Shown here in pieces: positions 51,585 to 61,622 of a DNA stretch of 64,000 nucleotides. Position 1 is the stretch's first letter, and the number at the start of each line of letters is the position of its first letter. The DNA lies in contig NZ_CP158375.1 in NCBI RefSeq assembly GCF_041021955.1, forward strand, positions 3,943,163-4,007,162, read 5' to 3'. The position numbers and the translations under genes are program-made. The notes under the pieces were generated by a model. The model was given only the letters and a program-made list of their open reading frames with translations. It ran no database searches and was not told the origin of the DNA. This DNA comes from Caulobacter sp. 73W. Lineage in GTDB: Bacteria > Pseudomonadota > Alphaproteobacteria > Caulobacterales > Caulobacteraceae.

Positions 51585-52610
51585 ATGGCGCGAACGCGCA
51601 AAGCTGAGACTTCTTCGGGCAAGGTTTCTGACACCGGTGTCAGCAACCGCAAGGGCGACCTGCTCGATAGCTACCGCAGCATGCTGCTGATCCGCCGCTT
51701 CGAAGAGCGTGCGGGCCAGCTGTACGGCATGGGCCTGATCGGCGGCTTCTGCCACCTGTACATCGGCCAGGAAGCTGTTGCCGTCGGGATGCAGAAGGTC
51801 GCCATCAAGGGCGACCAGATCATCACCGGCTACCGTGACCACGGCCACATGCTGGCCGCTGGGATGGATCCGAACGAGGTCATGGCCGAACTGACCGGCC
51901 GAGCCGGCGGCTCGTCCAAGGGCAAGGGCGGCTCGATGCACATGTTCAGCGTCGAAGCCGGCTTCTACGGCGGCCACGGCATCGTCGGCGGCCAGGTGGC
52001 CCTCGGCACCGGTCTGGCGCTGGCCAACAAGTACCGTGAGAACAACAACGTCAGCTTCACGTACTTCGGCGACGGCGCGGCCAATCAGGGCCAGGTCTAC
52101 GAGAGCTTCAACATGGCCCAGCTATGGAAGCTGCCGGTCGTGTACGTGATCGAGAACAACCAGTACGCCATGGGCACCTCGATCGACCGCGCGTCGTCCG
52201 AGACCCAGCTGTACAAGCGCGGCGTCTCGTTCCGGATTCCGGGCGAGGAGGTCGACGGCATGGATATCGAGGCCGTCGAGGCCGCCGGCCGAAAGGCCGC
52301 CGACCACGCCCGAAACGGCGAAGGCCCGTACATCCTGGAAGTGAAGACCTACCGCTATCGCGGCCACTCCATGTCCGACCCGGCCAAGTACCGGTCGAAG
52401 GACGAAGTGGACGAGGTCAAGAAGACCCGCGACCCGATCGATCACCTGCGCGGTCTGCTCGACGCGGCCAGGGTGACCGAGGAGGAGCTGAAGGAGATCG
52501 ACGCCGAGGTGAAGAAGATCGTCGCCGAAGCCGCCGAGTTCGCCCGCACCAGCCCAGAGCCGGATCCCTCCGAACTTTATACCGACGTGTACCTGGAGGC
52601 CGCCCAGTGA
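51585..52610 (+). CDS. pdhA: Pyruvate dehydrogenase E1 component, alpha subunit
   Basis: Thiamine-diphosphate subunit that decarboxylates pyruvate. The 341 residues contain [21 protein letters not shown] near residue 28, [15 protein letters not shown] near residue 85, the TPP motif [17 protein letters not shown] near residue 163 followed by ENNQYAMGT, and the phosphorylation-loop-like region [20 protein letters not shown] near residue 257. The start at MARTRKAE has a GGGAG site upstream. pdhB begins within its stop. Confidence 0.96.
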   Translation: MARTRKAETSSGKVSDTGVSNRKGDLLDSYRSMLLIRRFEERAGQLYGMGLIGGFCHLYIGQEAVAVGMQKVAIKGDQIITGYRDHGHMLAAGMDPNEVMAELTGRAGGSSKGKGGSMHMFSVEAGFYGGHGIVGGQVALGTGLALANKYRENNNVSFTYFGDGAANQGQVYESFNMAQLWKLPVVYVIENNQYAMGTSIDRASSETQLYKRGVSFRIPGEEVDGMDIEAVEAAGRKAADHARNGEGPYILEVKTYRYRGHSMSDPAKYRSKDEVDEVKKTRDPIDHLRGLLDAARVTEEELKEIDAEVKKIVAEAAEFARTSPEPDPSELYTDVYLEAAQ

Positions 52611-53983
52611 CGGACATCCTCATGCCCGCGCTCTCTCCGACGATGGAAGAGGGCACCCTGGCCAAGTGGCTGGTGAACGAAGGCGACGAAGTGAAGGCCG
52701 GCGACGTGATCGCCGAAATCGAGACCGACAAGGCGACCATGGAAGTGGAAGCCGTCGACGAAGGCGTGCTGGAAGCGATCCTGGTCGCCGCCGGCTCTGA
52801 AGGCGTGAAGGTCAACACCCCGATCGCGCGCCTGAAGGGCGACGGCGAGACCGCGGCTCCGGCCTCGGCTCCCGCCCAGTCGGCCGGCGAACCCGAAAAG
52901 CAGCAGCCTGAAGCCGCCAAGCCGCAGGCCGAAGGCGAAGCCACGGTTCCGGTTAAGCCTAAGGTCGAGCTGAAGGATCCGGAAATTCCGGAAGGCACGC
53001 CGATGGTGAAGATCACCGTCCGCGACGCCCTGCGCGACGCCATGGCCGAAGAGATGCGCCGTAACCCGGACGTGTTCCTGATGGGCGAGGAAGTCGCCCA
53101 GTACCAGGGCGCCTACAAGGTCAGCCGCGACCTGCTGCAGGAGTTTGGCGAGAAGCGCGTCATCGACACCCCGATCACCGAGTACGGCTTCGCCGGTCTC
53201 GGCGTCGGCGCCGCCATGGCCGGCCTGAAGCCGATCGTGGAGTTCATGACCTGGAACTTCGCCATGCAGGCGATCGACCACATCGTGAACTCGGCCGCCA
53301 AGACGCTCTACATGTCGGGCGGCCAGATCAAGTCGTCGATCGTGTTCCGCGGCCCCAACGGCGCCGCCGCCCGCGTGGGCGCGCAGCACAGCCAGGACTA
53401 TTCGGCGTGGTACGGCAGCGTGCCCGGCCTGAAGGTCGTCGCCCCGTATGACGCGGCCGACGCCAAGGGCCTGCTGAAAGCCGCCATCCGCGACCCGAAC
53501 CCGGTCGTCGTGCTCGAGCACGAGATGATGTACGGCGTCGAGTTCGACATCCCGGACGTCGAGGATTGGGTCGTGCCGATCGGCAAGGCCAAGGTCCGTC
53601 GCGAAGGCAAGGATGTCACCATCACCGCGCACTCGCGCATGGTGGGCCTGGCGCTGAAGGCTGCCGAGATCCTGGCGGAAGAAGGCATCGAGGCCGAAAT
53701 CGTCGACCTGCGGACCATCCGTCCGCTGGACCACGAGACGATCCTGGAAAGCGTCAAGAAGACCAACCGCCTGGTGGCGACCGAGGAAGGCTGGGGCCCG
53801 ATGGGCGTCGGCGCCGAGATCGTCGCCCGTGTGATCGAGCATGGCTTCGACTATCTGGACGCCCCGCCGCTGCGGGTTCACCAGGAAGACGTGCCGCTGC
53901 CTTACGCCGCCAATCTGGAGGCGCTGTCGCTGCCGTCGGTCGACAAGATCGTCAAGGCGGCCAAGGCGGTCTGCTACAAGTGA
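52607..53983 (+). CDS. pdhB: Pyruvate dehydrogenase E1 beta subunit with N-terminal lipoyl domain
   Basis: 458 residues from a GTG that overlaps the pdhA stop (GTGA). The first 78 residues are a lipoyl domain with the modified lysine in [17 protein letters not shown] near residue 43. A Pro/Ala/Glu-rich linker runs to about residue 130, and the transketolase-like E1-beta part follows ([36 protein letters not shown] in its usual place). This fused architecture is typical of alphaproteobacterial PdhB. The open frame extends upstream within pdhA, but that part is not coding. Confidence 0.95.
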   Translation: MTDILMPALSPTMEEGTLAKWLVNEGDEVKAGDVIAEIETDKATMEVEAVDEGVLEAILVAAGSEGVKVNTPIARLKGDGETAAPASAPAQSAGEPEKQQPEAAKPQAEGEATVPVKPKVELKDPEIPEGTPMVKITVRDALRDAMAEEMRRNPDVFLMGEEVAQYQGAYKVSRDLLQEFGEKRVIDTPITEYGFAGLGVGAAMAGLKPIVEFMTWNFAMQAIDHIVNSAAKTLYMSGGQIKSSIVFRGPNGAAARVGAQHSQDYSAWYGSVPGLKVVAPYDAADAKGLLKAAIRDPNPVVVLEHEMMYGVEFDIPDVEDWVVPIGKAKVRREGKDVTITAHSRMVGLALKAAEILAEEGIEAEIVDLRTIRPLDHETILESVKKTNRLVATEEGWGPMGVGAEIVARVIEHGFDYLDAPPLRVHQEDVPLPYAANLEALSLPSVDKIVKAAKAVCYK

Positions 53984-54081
53984 TGAAGTCGCCGGTCGCC
54001 CTGTTCGCAGCGGCGGCCGGCGCGCCTTCGAGATATCGGAAGGCCCAAAGCCTTCCCCGCGCACCTGAATAGGGAAGACGC

Positions 54082-55353
54082 ATGACCGACATTCTGATGC
54101 CCGCCCTGTCTCCGACCATGGAGGAAGGCACCCTGGCCAAGTGGCTGGTGAAAGAGGGCGACGTCGTCAAGGCCGGCGACGTGATCGCCGAGATCGAGAC
54201 CGATAAGGCGACCATGGAAGTGGAAGCCGTCGACGAGGGTGTCGTCACCCAGATCGTCGTTCCGGCCGGCGCCGAGGGCGTTAAGGTCAACGCCCTGATC
54301 GCCGTTCTGAAGGCTGACGGCGAGGAGCTTTCGGCTCCGAAGGCCGCGCCCGCCGCAGAGGCCCCCAAGGCTGAAGCGCCGAAAGCCGAAGCCAAGCCGG
54401 CTGAAGCTCCGAAGGCTGCTGCTGCGGCGCCGGCTCCGGCCGCTCCGGCCAAGACCGACGGCTCGCGCATCTTCGCCTCGCCGCTGGCGCGCCGCATCGC
54501 TCAGCAATCGAACATCGACCTGAAGGGTGTCTCGGGCACCGGTCCGCACGGCCGCATCATCAAGGCCGACGTCGAAGCCGCCAAGGCCAAAGGCCCGACC
54601 GCGGCTGCGGCCGGCGCTACCGCCGCACAGGCCAAGAGCCTGGCGCAGCTGGGCATCCCGGACGGCTCCTACGACCTCGTTCCGCTGGACGGCATGCGCA
54701 AGACCATCGCGCGCCGCCTGACCGAGAGCGCCCGCGACATCCCGCACTTCCCGCTGAACATCGACATCGAGATCGATGCCCTGCTGTCGGCTCGTGGCCG
54801 GATCAACAAGATGCTGGAGAAGACGGGCGTGAAGGTGTCGGTCAACGACATCGTCATCAAGGCCGCCGCCATGGCCCTGAAGCAGGTGCCGGAAGCCAAC
54901 GCCAGCTTCACGCCGGAAGGCATCGCCTTGCATCACCACGCCGACGTGGCGGTGGCCGTGGCGATCGACGGCGGCCTGATCACCCCGATCATCCGCAAGG
55001 CCGAGCTGAAGACCCTGTCTCAGATCGCCGTCGAGATGAAGGATCTGGCCGAGCGCGCGCGCAACAAGAAGCTGAAGCCCGAGGAATTCCAGGGCGGCAC
55101 CTTCTCGGTCTCGAACCTCGGCATGTTCGGCATCAAGTCGTTCAGCTCGATCATCAACGAGCCGCATGGCGCGATCATGAGCGTCGGCGCGGGCGAGCAA
55201 CGCCCGCTCGTCAAGAACGGCCAACTGGCCGTGGCCACGGTGATGACCGTGACCCTGACCTGCGACCACCGCGTGGTGGACGGCGCCGTGGGCGCCAAGT
55301 TCCTGTCGGTCTTCAAGCCCATGCTCGAAGATCCGGCGACCATGCTGGCCTAA
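54082..55353 (+). CDS. pdhC: Pyruvate dehydrogenase E2, dihydrolipoyl acetyltransferase
   Basis: Core of the complex, 423 residues. The order is a lipoyl domain (residues 1-78, lysine in [15 protein letters not shown]), an Ala/Pro linker with repeated [24 protein letters not shown] units, a peripheral-subunit-binding domain ([29 protein letters not shown] near residue 132) and the catalytic domain ending with the active-site [16 protein letters not shown] near residue 393. The lipoyl domain is almost identical to that of PdhB. A 98-bp gap separates it from pdhB. Confidence 0.96.
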   Translation: MTDILMPALSPTMEEGTLAKWLVKEGDVVKAGDVIAEIETDKATMEVEAVDEGVVTQIVVPAGAEGVKVNALIAVLKADGEELSAPKAAPAAEAPKAEAPKAEAKPAEAPKAAAAAPAPAAPAKTDGSRIFASPLARRIAQQSNIDLKGVSGTGPHGRIIKADVEAAKAKGPTAAAAGATAAQAKSLAQLGIPDGSYDLVPLDGMRKTIARRLTESARDIPHFPLNIDIEIDALLSARGRINKMLEKTGVKVSVNDIVIKAAAMALKQVPEANASFTPEGIALHHHADVAVAVAIDGGLITPIIRKAELKTLSQIAVEMKDLAERARNKKLKPEEFQGGTFSVSNLGMFGIKSFSSIINEPHGAIMSVGAGEQRPLVKNGQLAVATVMTVTLTCDHRVVDGAVGAKFLSVFKPMLEDPATMLA

Positions 55354-55442
55354 GTGCGCGGGCCCCGGTGAAAGCCGGGGCCTGAACTTTTCATCGCCGC
55401 CCTTGAAGTCGCTTTGTCGGCGGGGCGGGGAAGGGGATTTCA

Positions 55443-56849
55443 ATGTCCACGGAATTCGACGTTCTCGTCATCGGCTCCGGCCCCGGCGGCTATGTGACCG
55501 CCATCCGCGCCAGCCAACTGGGTTTCAAGACCGCCATCGTCGAGCGGGAGAACCTGGGGGGCATCTGCCTGAACTGGGGCTGCATCCCCACCAAGGCCCT
55601 GCTGAAGTCCGGCGAAATCTATGAGCAGCTGGACCACCTGGGCGACTACGGCCTGGGCGTCACCGGCCGTTCCTACGACTTCAAGAAGATTGTCGAGCGC
55701 TCGCGCGGCGTGGCTTCGCAGATGTCGCGCGGCATCGCCGGCCTGATGAAGAAGCACAAGATCGAGGTCATCGAAGGAACCGCCAAGCTGGAGAAGGGCG
55801 CGCCCGCTCCGAAGGCCGTGATCGCCCTCAAGGCCGGCGGTTCGCGCACGGTCCAGGCTAAACACGTGATCCTCGCCACGGGCGCCCGTGGCCGCAGCAT
55901 TCCCGCCATCGGCCTGGAGCCGGACGGCGACCGCATCTGGGGCTATCGCGACGCCCTGGTCGCGCCGGAGCGTCCGAAAACCCTGGTGGTGATCGGCTCG
56001 GGCGCCATCGGCATCGAGTTCGCCAGCTTCTTCCGCGCCCTGGGCGCTGAAGTGACCGTGGTGGAAGCCGTCGACCGCATCATGCCGGTCGAGGACGTCG
56101 AGGTGTCCAAGGCCGCCCAGAAGGCGTTCGAGAAGCGCGGCATGAAGTTCCGCATCGGGGCCAAGGTGACCAAGCTGTCGAAGTCCAAGACGGGCGTGAC
56201 GGTGGACATCGAAGTCGCGGGCAAGGCCGAGACCCTGACCGCCGAACGCGCCATCGTCGCCGTCGGCATCACCGGCAATGTCGAGAACCTGGGCCTCGAA
56301 GCCCTGGGCGTGAAGGTCGATCGCGGCCACATCGTCAACGACAAGCACGGCAAGACCAATATCGCCGGCCTGTACGCCATCGGCGACGTCGCCGGCCCGC
56401 CCTGGCTCGCCCATAAGGCCAGCCACGAAGGCATCCACTGCGTGGAAGGCATCGCCGGGATCAAGCACCCGAACATCACCGCGCCGATCCCGGGCTGCAC
56501 CTACGCCGATCCGCAGGTTGCTTCCGTCGGCCTGACCGAGGCCGCGGCCAAGGAAAAGGGCATCGAGGTGAAGGTCGGCAAGTTCCCCTTCATCGGCAAC
56601 GGCAAGGCTGTGGCCGCCGGTCACGCCGACGGTTTCATCAAGACCGTGTTCGACGCCAAGACCGGCGCGCTGCTCGGCGCGCACATGATCGGCGCCGAGG
56701 TCACCGAGATGATCCAGGGCTTCGCCATCGCCATGACAATGGAGGCCACGGAGGAGGAGCTGTTCGCCACCGTGTTCCCGCACCCGACCATGTCGGAAGC
56801 GATGCACGAGGCCTCGCTCGCCGCCTACGGCCGCGTCCTGCACATCTAG
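55443..56849 (+). CDS. lpd: Dihydrolipoyl dehydrogenase (E3)
   Basis: Reoxidises dihydrolipoyl groups of the PDH complex using NAD+. The 468-residue flavoprotein has the FAD site DVLVIGSGPGGYVTAIRASQLG, the redox disulfide GGICLNWGCIPTKALL near residue 42, the NAD site LVVIGSGAIGIEFASFF near residue 180 and the C-terminal His-Glu pair in FPHPTMSEAMHEA near residue 445. It ends the pdh group, followed by a strong terminator. Confidence 0.97.
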   Translation: MSTEFDVLVIGSGPGGYVTAIRASQLGFKTAIVERENLGGICLNWGCIPTKALLKSGEIYEQLDHLGDYGLGVTGRSYDFKKIVERSRGVASQMSRGIAGLMKKHKIEVIEGTAKLEKGAPAPKAVIALKAGGSRTVQAKHVILATGARGRSIPAIGLEPDGDRIWGYRDALVAPERPKTLVVIGSGAIGIEFASFFRALGAEVTVVEAVDRIMPVEDVEVSKAAQKAFEKRGMKFRIGAKVTKLSKSKTGVTVDIEVAGKAETLTAERAIVAVGITGNVENLGLEALGVKVDRGHIVNDKHGKTNIAGLYAIGDVAGPPWLAHKASHEGIHCVEGIAGIKHPNITAPIPGCTYADPQVASVGLTEAAAKEKGIEVKVGKFPFIGNGKAVAAGHADGFIKTVFDAKTGALLGAHMIGAEVTEMIQGFAIAMTMEATEEELFATVFPHPTMSEAMHEASLAAYGRVLHI

Positions 56850-56873
56850 GACGTCGCTATCGGATAACGAAAC

Positions 56874-56910
56874 AGGCCGGAGTGGTTTTCGCCACTCCGG
56901 CCTTTCTTGT
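56874..56910 (+). terminator. Intrinsic terminator of lpd
   Basis: AGGCCGGAGTGG (56874-56885), a six-base loop and CCACTCCGGCCT (56892-56903) make a perfect 12-bp stem followed by TTCTTGTTT. It sits between lpd and the convergent DoxX gene and may serve both. Confidence 0.92.
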
Positions 56911-56925
56911 TTCAGGTGCTGACCG

Positions 56926-57321
56926 TCAGCCCTTTTTGCGGATGATCGTGTCCAGGCTCCAGGGGCCGGGACCCGCGAAGGTCAGGTAGAAGAACACGAA
57001 GCAGAACAACACCGCCGGCTCGCCGCCGTTCAGCGCCGGATAGAAGCTCGATCCCGCGTGGGCGAGGAAGTAGGCGACCGCCATCTGTCCAGACAGGACG
57101 AAGGCGATGGGACGGGTGAAGAGGCCGAGCGCCACCAGCGCGCCGCCGATGATCTCCAGCCACGCCGCGACCACCAGCATCAGGGGCAGAGGGTCTGGTG
57201 CCCCCTCCTGCGGGGCCGGGAAGTGAAAGATCTTCATCAGGCCGTGCTGCATGAACAGCAAGGCCGTCACGATACGCAACACGCTGAGCACCCTCGGCGC
57301 CCACGCCGTCAACTGAAGCAT
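56926..57321 (-). CDS. DoxX family membrane protein
   Basis: A 131-residue protein with four hydrophobic helices. RIVTALLFMQHGLMKIFHFP near residue 17, LEIIGGALVALGLFTRPIAFVLSGQMAVAYF near residue 55 and a C-terminal FFYLTFAGPGPWSLD are typical of the DoxX/DoxD-like family. The biochemical role in bacteria is poorly defined; links to thiosulfate/quinone chemistry and redox stress are known for some members. It lies 24 bp downstream of the acyl-activating enzyme gene on the same strand. Confidence 0.88.
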   Translation of the reverse strand: MLQLTAWAPRVLSVLRIVTALLFMQHGLMKIFHFPAPQEGAPDPLPLMLVVAAWLEIIGGALVALGLFTRPIAFVLSGQMAVAYFLAHAGSSFYPALNGGEPAVLFCFVFFYLTFAGPGPWSLDTIIRKKG

Positions 57322-57345
57322 CTTCGCCCTTCCTTGTGATGGCCC

Positions 57346-58902
57346 CTAGGCCGCTTGTGCGTCGGTCTCCGCCATGCGTTGGATCGCGACGTAATCGGTC
57401 TTGCCGGTGCCCAGGACCGGGACCTCCGGCACCTTCAAGATACGGCGCGGCACCGCCAGTTCAGGGGCGCCGACGGTCTGGGCGTGAGCGACCAGGGGCG
57501 CTACGTCGGCGTCCGAACGGTCGGTGACCAGGATCAGCCGCTCGCCCTTCTTCTTGTCGGGCATGGCGATGACGGCGTGGCGGCCGTCCGGCCAGACGGC
57601 GGTGGCCAGGTCTTCGGCGGCGGTCAGGGAGACCATCTCGCCGCCGATCTTGGCGAAGCGCTTCACGCGGCCCTTGATGGTGATCCAGGTTCCGTTGTCG
57701 TCGATCGTGACCACGTCGCCGGTGTCGTGCCAGCCGTCGACCGGCGCCTCCAGGCCGCCGTCCTCGTTGAGATAGCCGGCCATGATGTTGGGGCCGCGCA
57801 CGAACAGGCGGCCGCCAGTCGGAATGCCTTCCACCGGGTCGATCCGATAGTCCATGCCCGGCAGCAGGCCGCCGACGGTGCCGCGACGGTTGTCGTCCGG
57901 TTTGTTTACGGCGATCACGGGAGAGGCCTCGGTCGCGCCATAACCCTCCAGCAGCGGCACGCCGCCGAAGCGTTCGGCGATCAGGTTGTGGGTTTCCTCA
58001 CGGACTTTTTCGGCGCCGCATACCACGAACTTCAGGCCGGACAGATCACCCGGCTCGGCGGCCCTGGCGTACTGGTTCACGAAGGTGTCGGTGGCCAGCA
58101 GCAGGGCGGCCTTGCTCTCGCGGATCAGCGGCGGAATCTGCTTGGTGTGCAGGGGCGACGGATACTCGAACGCCTTCATGCCGGTGAGCAGCGGCAGGAT
58201 CACCCCGCCGGTCAGGCCGAAACAGTGGAAGGTCGGCAGCGGGTTAAACAGCACCCATTCCGGATCAAGATCGATATGCGCCGCGATCTGGTAGGCGTTG
58301 GCGACCAGGTTCTCCTGCGTCAGCACCACGCCGCGGGGCGCGCCGAAGCTGCCGGAGGTGAACAGCACCACGCCCGGATCGGACGGCTTGGCCGGCGCGC
58401 GGAAACGGCGGGGCAGGGCGCCGGCCGTCGCGGCGAACAGCTTGTCGGCCAGGCCGATCGTCTGGCGCACGTCTTCCAGATAGGTGATCTGGGCCTGACC
58501 CTCGATAGCGTCGACCAGATCGTGCAGCTTGCCCAGCTCGATGAACTTGTGGGCGGTCAGCACGCGCTTGACGCCGGCCAGCTGGCAGGCGGCCTTCAGG
58601 TTGCGGATGCCCGAGGTGAAGTTCAGCATGGTCGGCACGCGGCCGAAGGCATGCAGCGCGAAGAAAGTCACCACCACGCCCGCGCCGGACGGCAGCAGGA
58701 TGCCGACGCGCTCGCCCGGCTGGGTCATGGCCGCGATCTTGCGGCCCAGCGCGAAGCTGGCGCGAACGAGGTCGGTATAGGTGAGCGGGTTACGATCCTG
58801 GTCCTCCAGGATCGGCTTTTTCGCGCCGAAGCGGTCGCGGGCGTCGAGCAGGGCGTCGAAGATCGGACGCTGCGCCGACCGCGGATCGAAAGCACGCGGC
58901 AT
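57346..58902 (-). CDS. AMP-forming acyl-CoA/acyl-ACP synthetase-like protein
   Basis: A 518-residue ANL-superfamily enzyme that activates a carboxylic acid as acyl-AMP. The P-loop-like motif is VLFTSGSFGAPRGVVLT near residue 188, where Phe and Arg replace the usual Glu and Lys. LLEGYGATEASPV near residue 325 and YGWHDTGD-like GWHDTGDVVTIDD near residue 395 are the other core motifs. VKRFAKIGGEMVSL and the C-terminal GTGKTDYVAI lysine are present. The overall look resembles the acyl-ACP synthetase half of Aas. The substrate is likely a long-chain fatty acid, but cannot be read from sequence. Confidence 0.84.
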   Translation of the reverse strand: MPRAFDPRSAQRPIFDALLDARDRFGAKKPILEDQDRNPLTYTDLVRASFALGRKIAAMTQPGERVGILLPSGAGVVVTFFALHAFGRVPTMLNFTSGIRNLKAACQLAGVKRVLTAHKFIELGKLHDLVDAIEGQAQITYLEDVRQTIGLADKLFAATAGALPRRFRAPAKPSDPGVVLFTSGSFGAPRGVVLTQENLVANAYQIAAHIDLDPEWVLFNPLPTFHCFGLTGGVILPLLTGMKAFEYPSPLHTKQIPPLIRESKAALLLATDTFVNQYARAAEPGDLSGLKFVVCGAEKVREETHNLIAERFGGVPLLEGYGATEASPVIAVNKPDDNRRGTVGGLLPGMDYRIDPVEGIPTGGRLFVRGPNIMAGYLNEDGGLEAPVDGWHDTGDVVTIDDNGTWITIKGRVKRFAKIGGEMVSLTAAEDLATAVWPDGRHAVIAMPDKKKGERLILVTDRSDADVAPLVAHAQTVGAPELAVPRRILKVPEVPVLGTGKTDYVAIQRMAETDAQAA

Positions 58903-59070
58903 AAACTTAAAAACCTCCCCGAAACACTCTCGTGTTCTCGTTATGACCGGCGAAGCTAGCCTTGGCCGTAGGGCTTGAAAAGATATGACACACTTCGTGA
59001 CAGGTAACGCTTTGCCGCATAGGGCGGTTCAAAGCTTGATCCTGAGCCTCAAAAGACCGATCTAGGCCCC

Positions 59071-60033
59071 ATGGTCACCCTGATCGACACCGTATCCGCC
59101 AAGGCGGTCCGCCACCCCGAAAAGCAGAATCGGCCGGAAACCCCGGTCCTGCGTAAACCGGAGTGGCTGCGCGTGAAGGCGCCAGGCTCCGCCGGCTACA
59201 ACGAAACCCGCGGGATCGTGCGCGATCACAAGCTGGTGACGGTGTGCGAAGAGGCGGCTTGCCCGAACATCGGCGAGTGCTGGACGCAGAAGCACGCGAC
59301 CATGATGATCATGGGCGAGGTCTGCACTCGCGCCTGCGCCTTCTGCAACGTGGCGACGGGCATGCCCAACCCGCTGGACCCGACCGAGCCGCAGCGCGTG
59401 GCCGAAGCGGTGGCCAAGATGGGCCTGAAGCACGTGGTCATCACCTCGGTGGACCGCGATGACCTGACCGACGGCGGCGCCGATCACTTCGCCCGGGTCG
59501 TGCGCGCCATCCGCGCCGCCGCGCCGGCCACCACCATCGAAATCCTGACCCCCGACTTCCTGCGCAAGGACGGGTCCGAGAAGATCGTCATCGACTCCAA
59601 GCCGGACGTCTTCAACCACAACCTCGAAACCGTCCCGCGGCTCTACCTGAAGATCCGCCCGGGCGCCCGCTACTTCCACTCCCTGCGCCTGCTGCAGCAG
59701 GTCAAGGAGCGTGACCCCGAGCAGTTCACCAAGAGCGGCCTGATGGTCGGCCTTGGCGAGACCAAGGAAGAGGTCATGCAGGTGATGGACGACATGCGGT
59801 CCGCCGGTGTCGACTTCATCACCATCGGCCAGTACCTGCAGCCGACCCGCAAGCACGCGGCCGTCGACCGCTTCGTGACGCCGGACGAGTTCAAGGCCTA
59901 TGAGGCCATCGCGCGGGCCAAGGGCTTCCTTATGGTGTCCTCCAGCCCCCTGACCCGTTCGTCGCACCACGCCGGCGAAGATTTCGCCAAGCTGCAGGCG
60001 GCCCGCCGGGCCCGCGAAGGCGCGACGGCCTAA
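59071..60033 (+). CDS. lipA: Lipoyl synthase
   Basis: Radical-SAM enzyme that inserts two sulfurs into protein-bound octanoyl groups. The 320 residues have both iron-sulfur motifs: the auxiliary [13 protein letters not shown] near residue 55 and the radical-[16 protein letters not shown] near residue 86. The C-terminal [10 protein letters not shown] supplies the serine ligand. It serves the lipoyl domains of PdhB and PdhC encoded just upstream. ratA follows after 5 bp. Confidence 0.97.
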   Translation: MVTLIDTVSAKAVRHPEKQNRPETPVLRKPEWLRVKAPGSAGYNETRGIVRDHKLVTVCEEAACPNIGECWTQKHATMMIMGEVCTRACAFCNVATGMPNPLDPTEPQRVAEAVAKMGLKHVVITSVDRDDLTDGGADHFARVVRAIRAAAPATTIEILTPDFLRKDGSEKIVIDSKPDVFNHNLETVPRLYLKIRPGARYFHSLRLLQQVKERDPEQFTKSGLMVGLGETKEEVMQVMDDMRSAGVDFITIGQYLQPTRKHAAVDRFVTPDEFKAYEAIARAKGFLMVSSSPLTRSSHHAGEDFAKLQAARRAREGATA

Positions 60034-60038
60034 GCGCC

Positions 60039-60500
60039 TTGCGCCACAGCGTCTCCCGCGTTCTGCCCTATACGCCCGATCAGCTGTTCGAGCTGGTCGG
60101 CGACGTGAAGCATTACCCTGACTTTGTTCCCTGGGTGACCTCGCTGCGGACCTGGAACGAGCAGCCGGAGGCTGATGGCGTCTCCAGCCTCGACGCCGAG
60201 GCGGCGGTGGGCTTTTCGTTCCTGCGCGAGAAGTTCTCCACGCACGTGCGCCGTGACCGCACCCTGCATCAGGTGGACGTGTCCTTGATCAGCGGGCCGT
60301 TCAAGAAGCTGCGCAACCGCTGGCGGTTCATCCCGCATGAGCAGGGAACCGAGGTCCTGTTCGATATCGACTTCGAATTCCGCATGCGTTTCCTGGACGG
60401 CATCCTGGCGTCCAACTTCGACCATGCGGTCGCTCGTCTGATCGGGTGCTTCGACGCCCGCGCGCGGACGCTCTACGGGACCGCTTCGGGCGTCGCCTGA
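60039..60500 (+). CDS. RatA/COQ10-family START-domain protein
   Basis: A 153-residue START/polyketide-cyclase-fold protein from a TTG start. SVSRVLPYTPDQLFELVGDVKHYPDFVPWV at the N-terminus and a C-terminal long helix (FLDGILASNFDHAVARLIGCFDARA) identify the family. Mitochondrial COQ10 binds coenzyme Q, while the E. coli relative RatA is described as a toxin affecting ribosome association. In alphaproteobacteria, this position after lipA favours a quinone- or lipid-binding role. The last 28 bases overlap the convergent FUSC-type gene. Confidence 0.87.
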   Translation: MRHSVSRVLPYTPDQLFELVGDVKHYPDFVPWVTSLRTWNEQPEADGVSSLDAEAAVGFSFLREKFSTHVRRDRTLHQVDVSLISGPFKKLRNRWRFIPHEQGTEVLFDIDFEFRMRFLDGILASNFDHAVARLIGCFDARARTLYGTASGVA

Positions 60501-61621
60501 GCCGAGGGGCGGCTGAACTCGTCCACGACGTCGGCCAGGTCCTCCAGGTTGTCCGTCAGGCTGCTGAGCGCGAAGACCAGGCCGAACAGGCCGGCCGCCG
60601 CGTCGGCCGACAGGCTGACCGTCACCCGCTCATCGCGCAGCAACTGCAAGGTCGCCTCGAACTCGGCCTGATGCTGCAGAAGCGTGCCGCGCTCCACCAC
60701 CTTGTGTGTCTCGGCGGCCTCGGCGCAGTTCTTCAGCCGCTTGATCTGAGCCTCGATCAGGCAGATCGCCGAGGGGCGCAGACGATTGAGCGCCGGGCTT
60801 TCCTGGACGGCGCCCAGGGCGCGCTCCACCGTGACCGTGTCATTGCGCACCCGCCACAGGACGCGCGGCGCCCGTTCGGGCGTGTGACGGCCGGGAAGGT
60901 GGCTGTCCGTCTCGCGTTGGGCCTCGGTGACGGCGGTCTCAATCTTGCCGATCACCTCGCGCAGGTCGCGATGGGCCTCGTCCACGTCTTCCTTGTGGCT
61001 CTCACCCTTGAGGATGCCGGCATAGAGCTCCAGCACCTGGGCGAGCTTGTTCATGGCTGTTGTCAGACGCGACACCACGAGGCGATGCGCCGGCGCGGGG
61101 AAGATGAAGAGGGTGGCGGCCACACCGACCAGACCGCCGACCAGAATTTCGGCCACCCGATAGAAGGCGGCATGCCAGGGGCCAAGGTCGTGCGGCGTGG
61201 CGATGACCACGATCACGGCCGTGATCGGCGCCACCTTCAGCTTTGGCCGGCCTGCGGCGGCGAATGCGGTGACCGCCGTGACGCCACACAGGACCAGACC
61301 GGCGTCCAGGCCGAACAGCGCCTTGAGGTAAGCGGCGACAGCGCCGATCAGGCCGCCGACGACGGTGCCGGTCAGGCGGTCCATGGTGGCGGTGATGGTG
61401 CCGCCGATGCTGGTCTGGACGACGATCACCGCGGTGAAGACCGCCCAGAAGCCCTGCGGCAGTTGCAAGGCGGTGGCCAGGGCGAAGGAGACGCCGACCG
61501 CCGCCGTCACACGGATGGCGTGGCGCAGGTCCGATCGCTTGGCCGCGGCGGCGGCCATGGCGCGCCTGGAAAGGGCGGCGAGCCCCCAGGACTGCGCCTC
61601 GGTGCGGCTGACCCGCACCAT
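60473..61621 (-). CDS. FUSC-family inner-membrane transporter-like protein
   Basis: A 382-residue protein with about five or six hydrophobic helices in the first 165 residues (RHAIRVTAAVGVSFALATALQLPQGFWAVFTAVIVVQTSIGGT), followed by a helical cytoplasmic domain. This half-size FUSC/aromatic-acid-exporter layout resembles AaeB-type exporters. The substrate is unknown. It begins one base after the pncC stop on the same strand. Confidence 0.8.
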   Translation of the reverse strand: MVRVSRTEAQSWGLAALSRRAMAAAAAKRSDLRHAIRVTAAVGVSFALATALQLPQGFWAVFTAVIVVQTSIGGTITATMDRLTGTVVGGLIGAVAAYLKALFGLDAGLVLCGVTAVTAFAAAGRPKLKVAPITAVIVVIATPHDLGPWHAAFYRVAEILVGGLVGVAATLFIFPAPAHRLVVSRLTTAMNKLAQVLELYAGILKGESHKEDVDEAHRDLREVIGKIETAVTEAQRETDSHLPGRHTPERAPRVLWRVRNDTVTVERALGAVQESPALNRLRPSAICLIEAQIKRLKNCAEAAETHKVVERGTLLQHQAEFEATLQLLRDERVTVSLSADAAAGLFGLVFALSSLTDNLEDLADVVDEFSRPSAQATPEAVP

Positions 61622-61622
61622 G

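Noticed and set aside
53983..54072. 29-codon frame between pdhB and pdhC starting within the pdhB stop (ATGA)
   Set aside because: No domain or membrane segment and no separate ribosome site; coupling is possible, but nothing else supports it.
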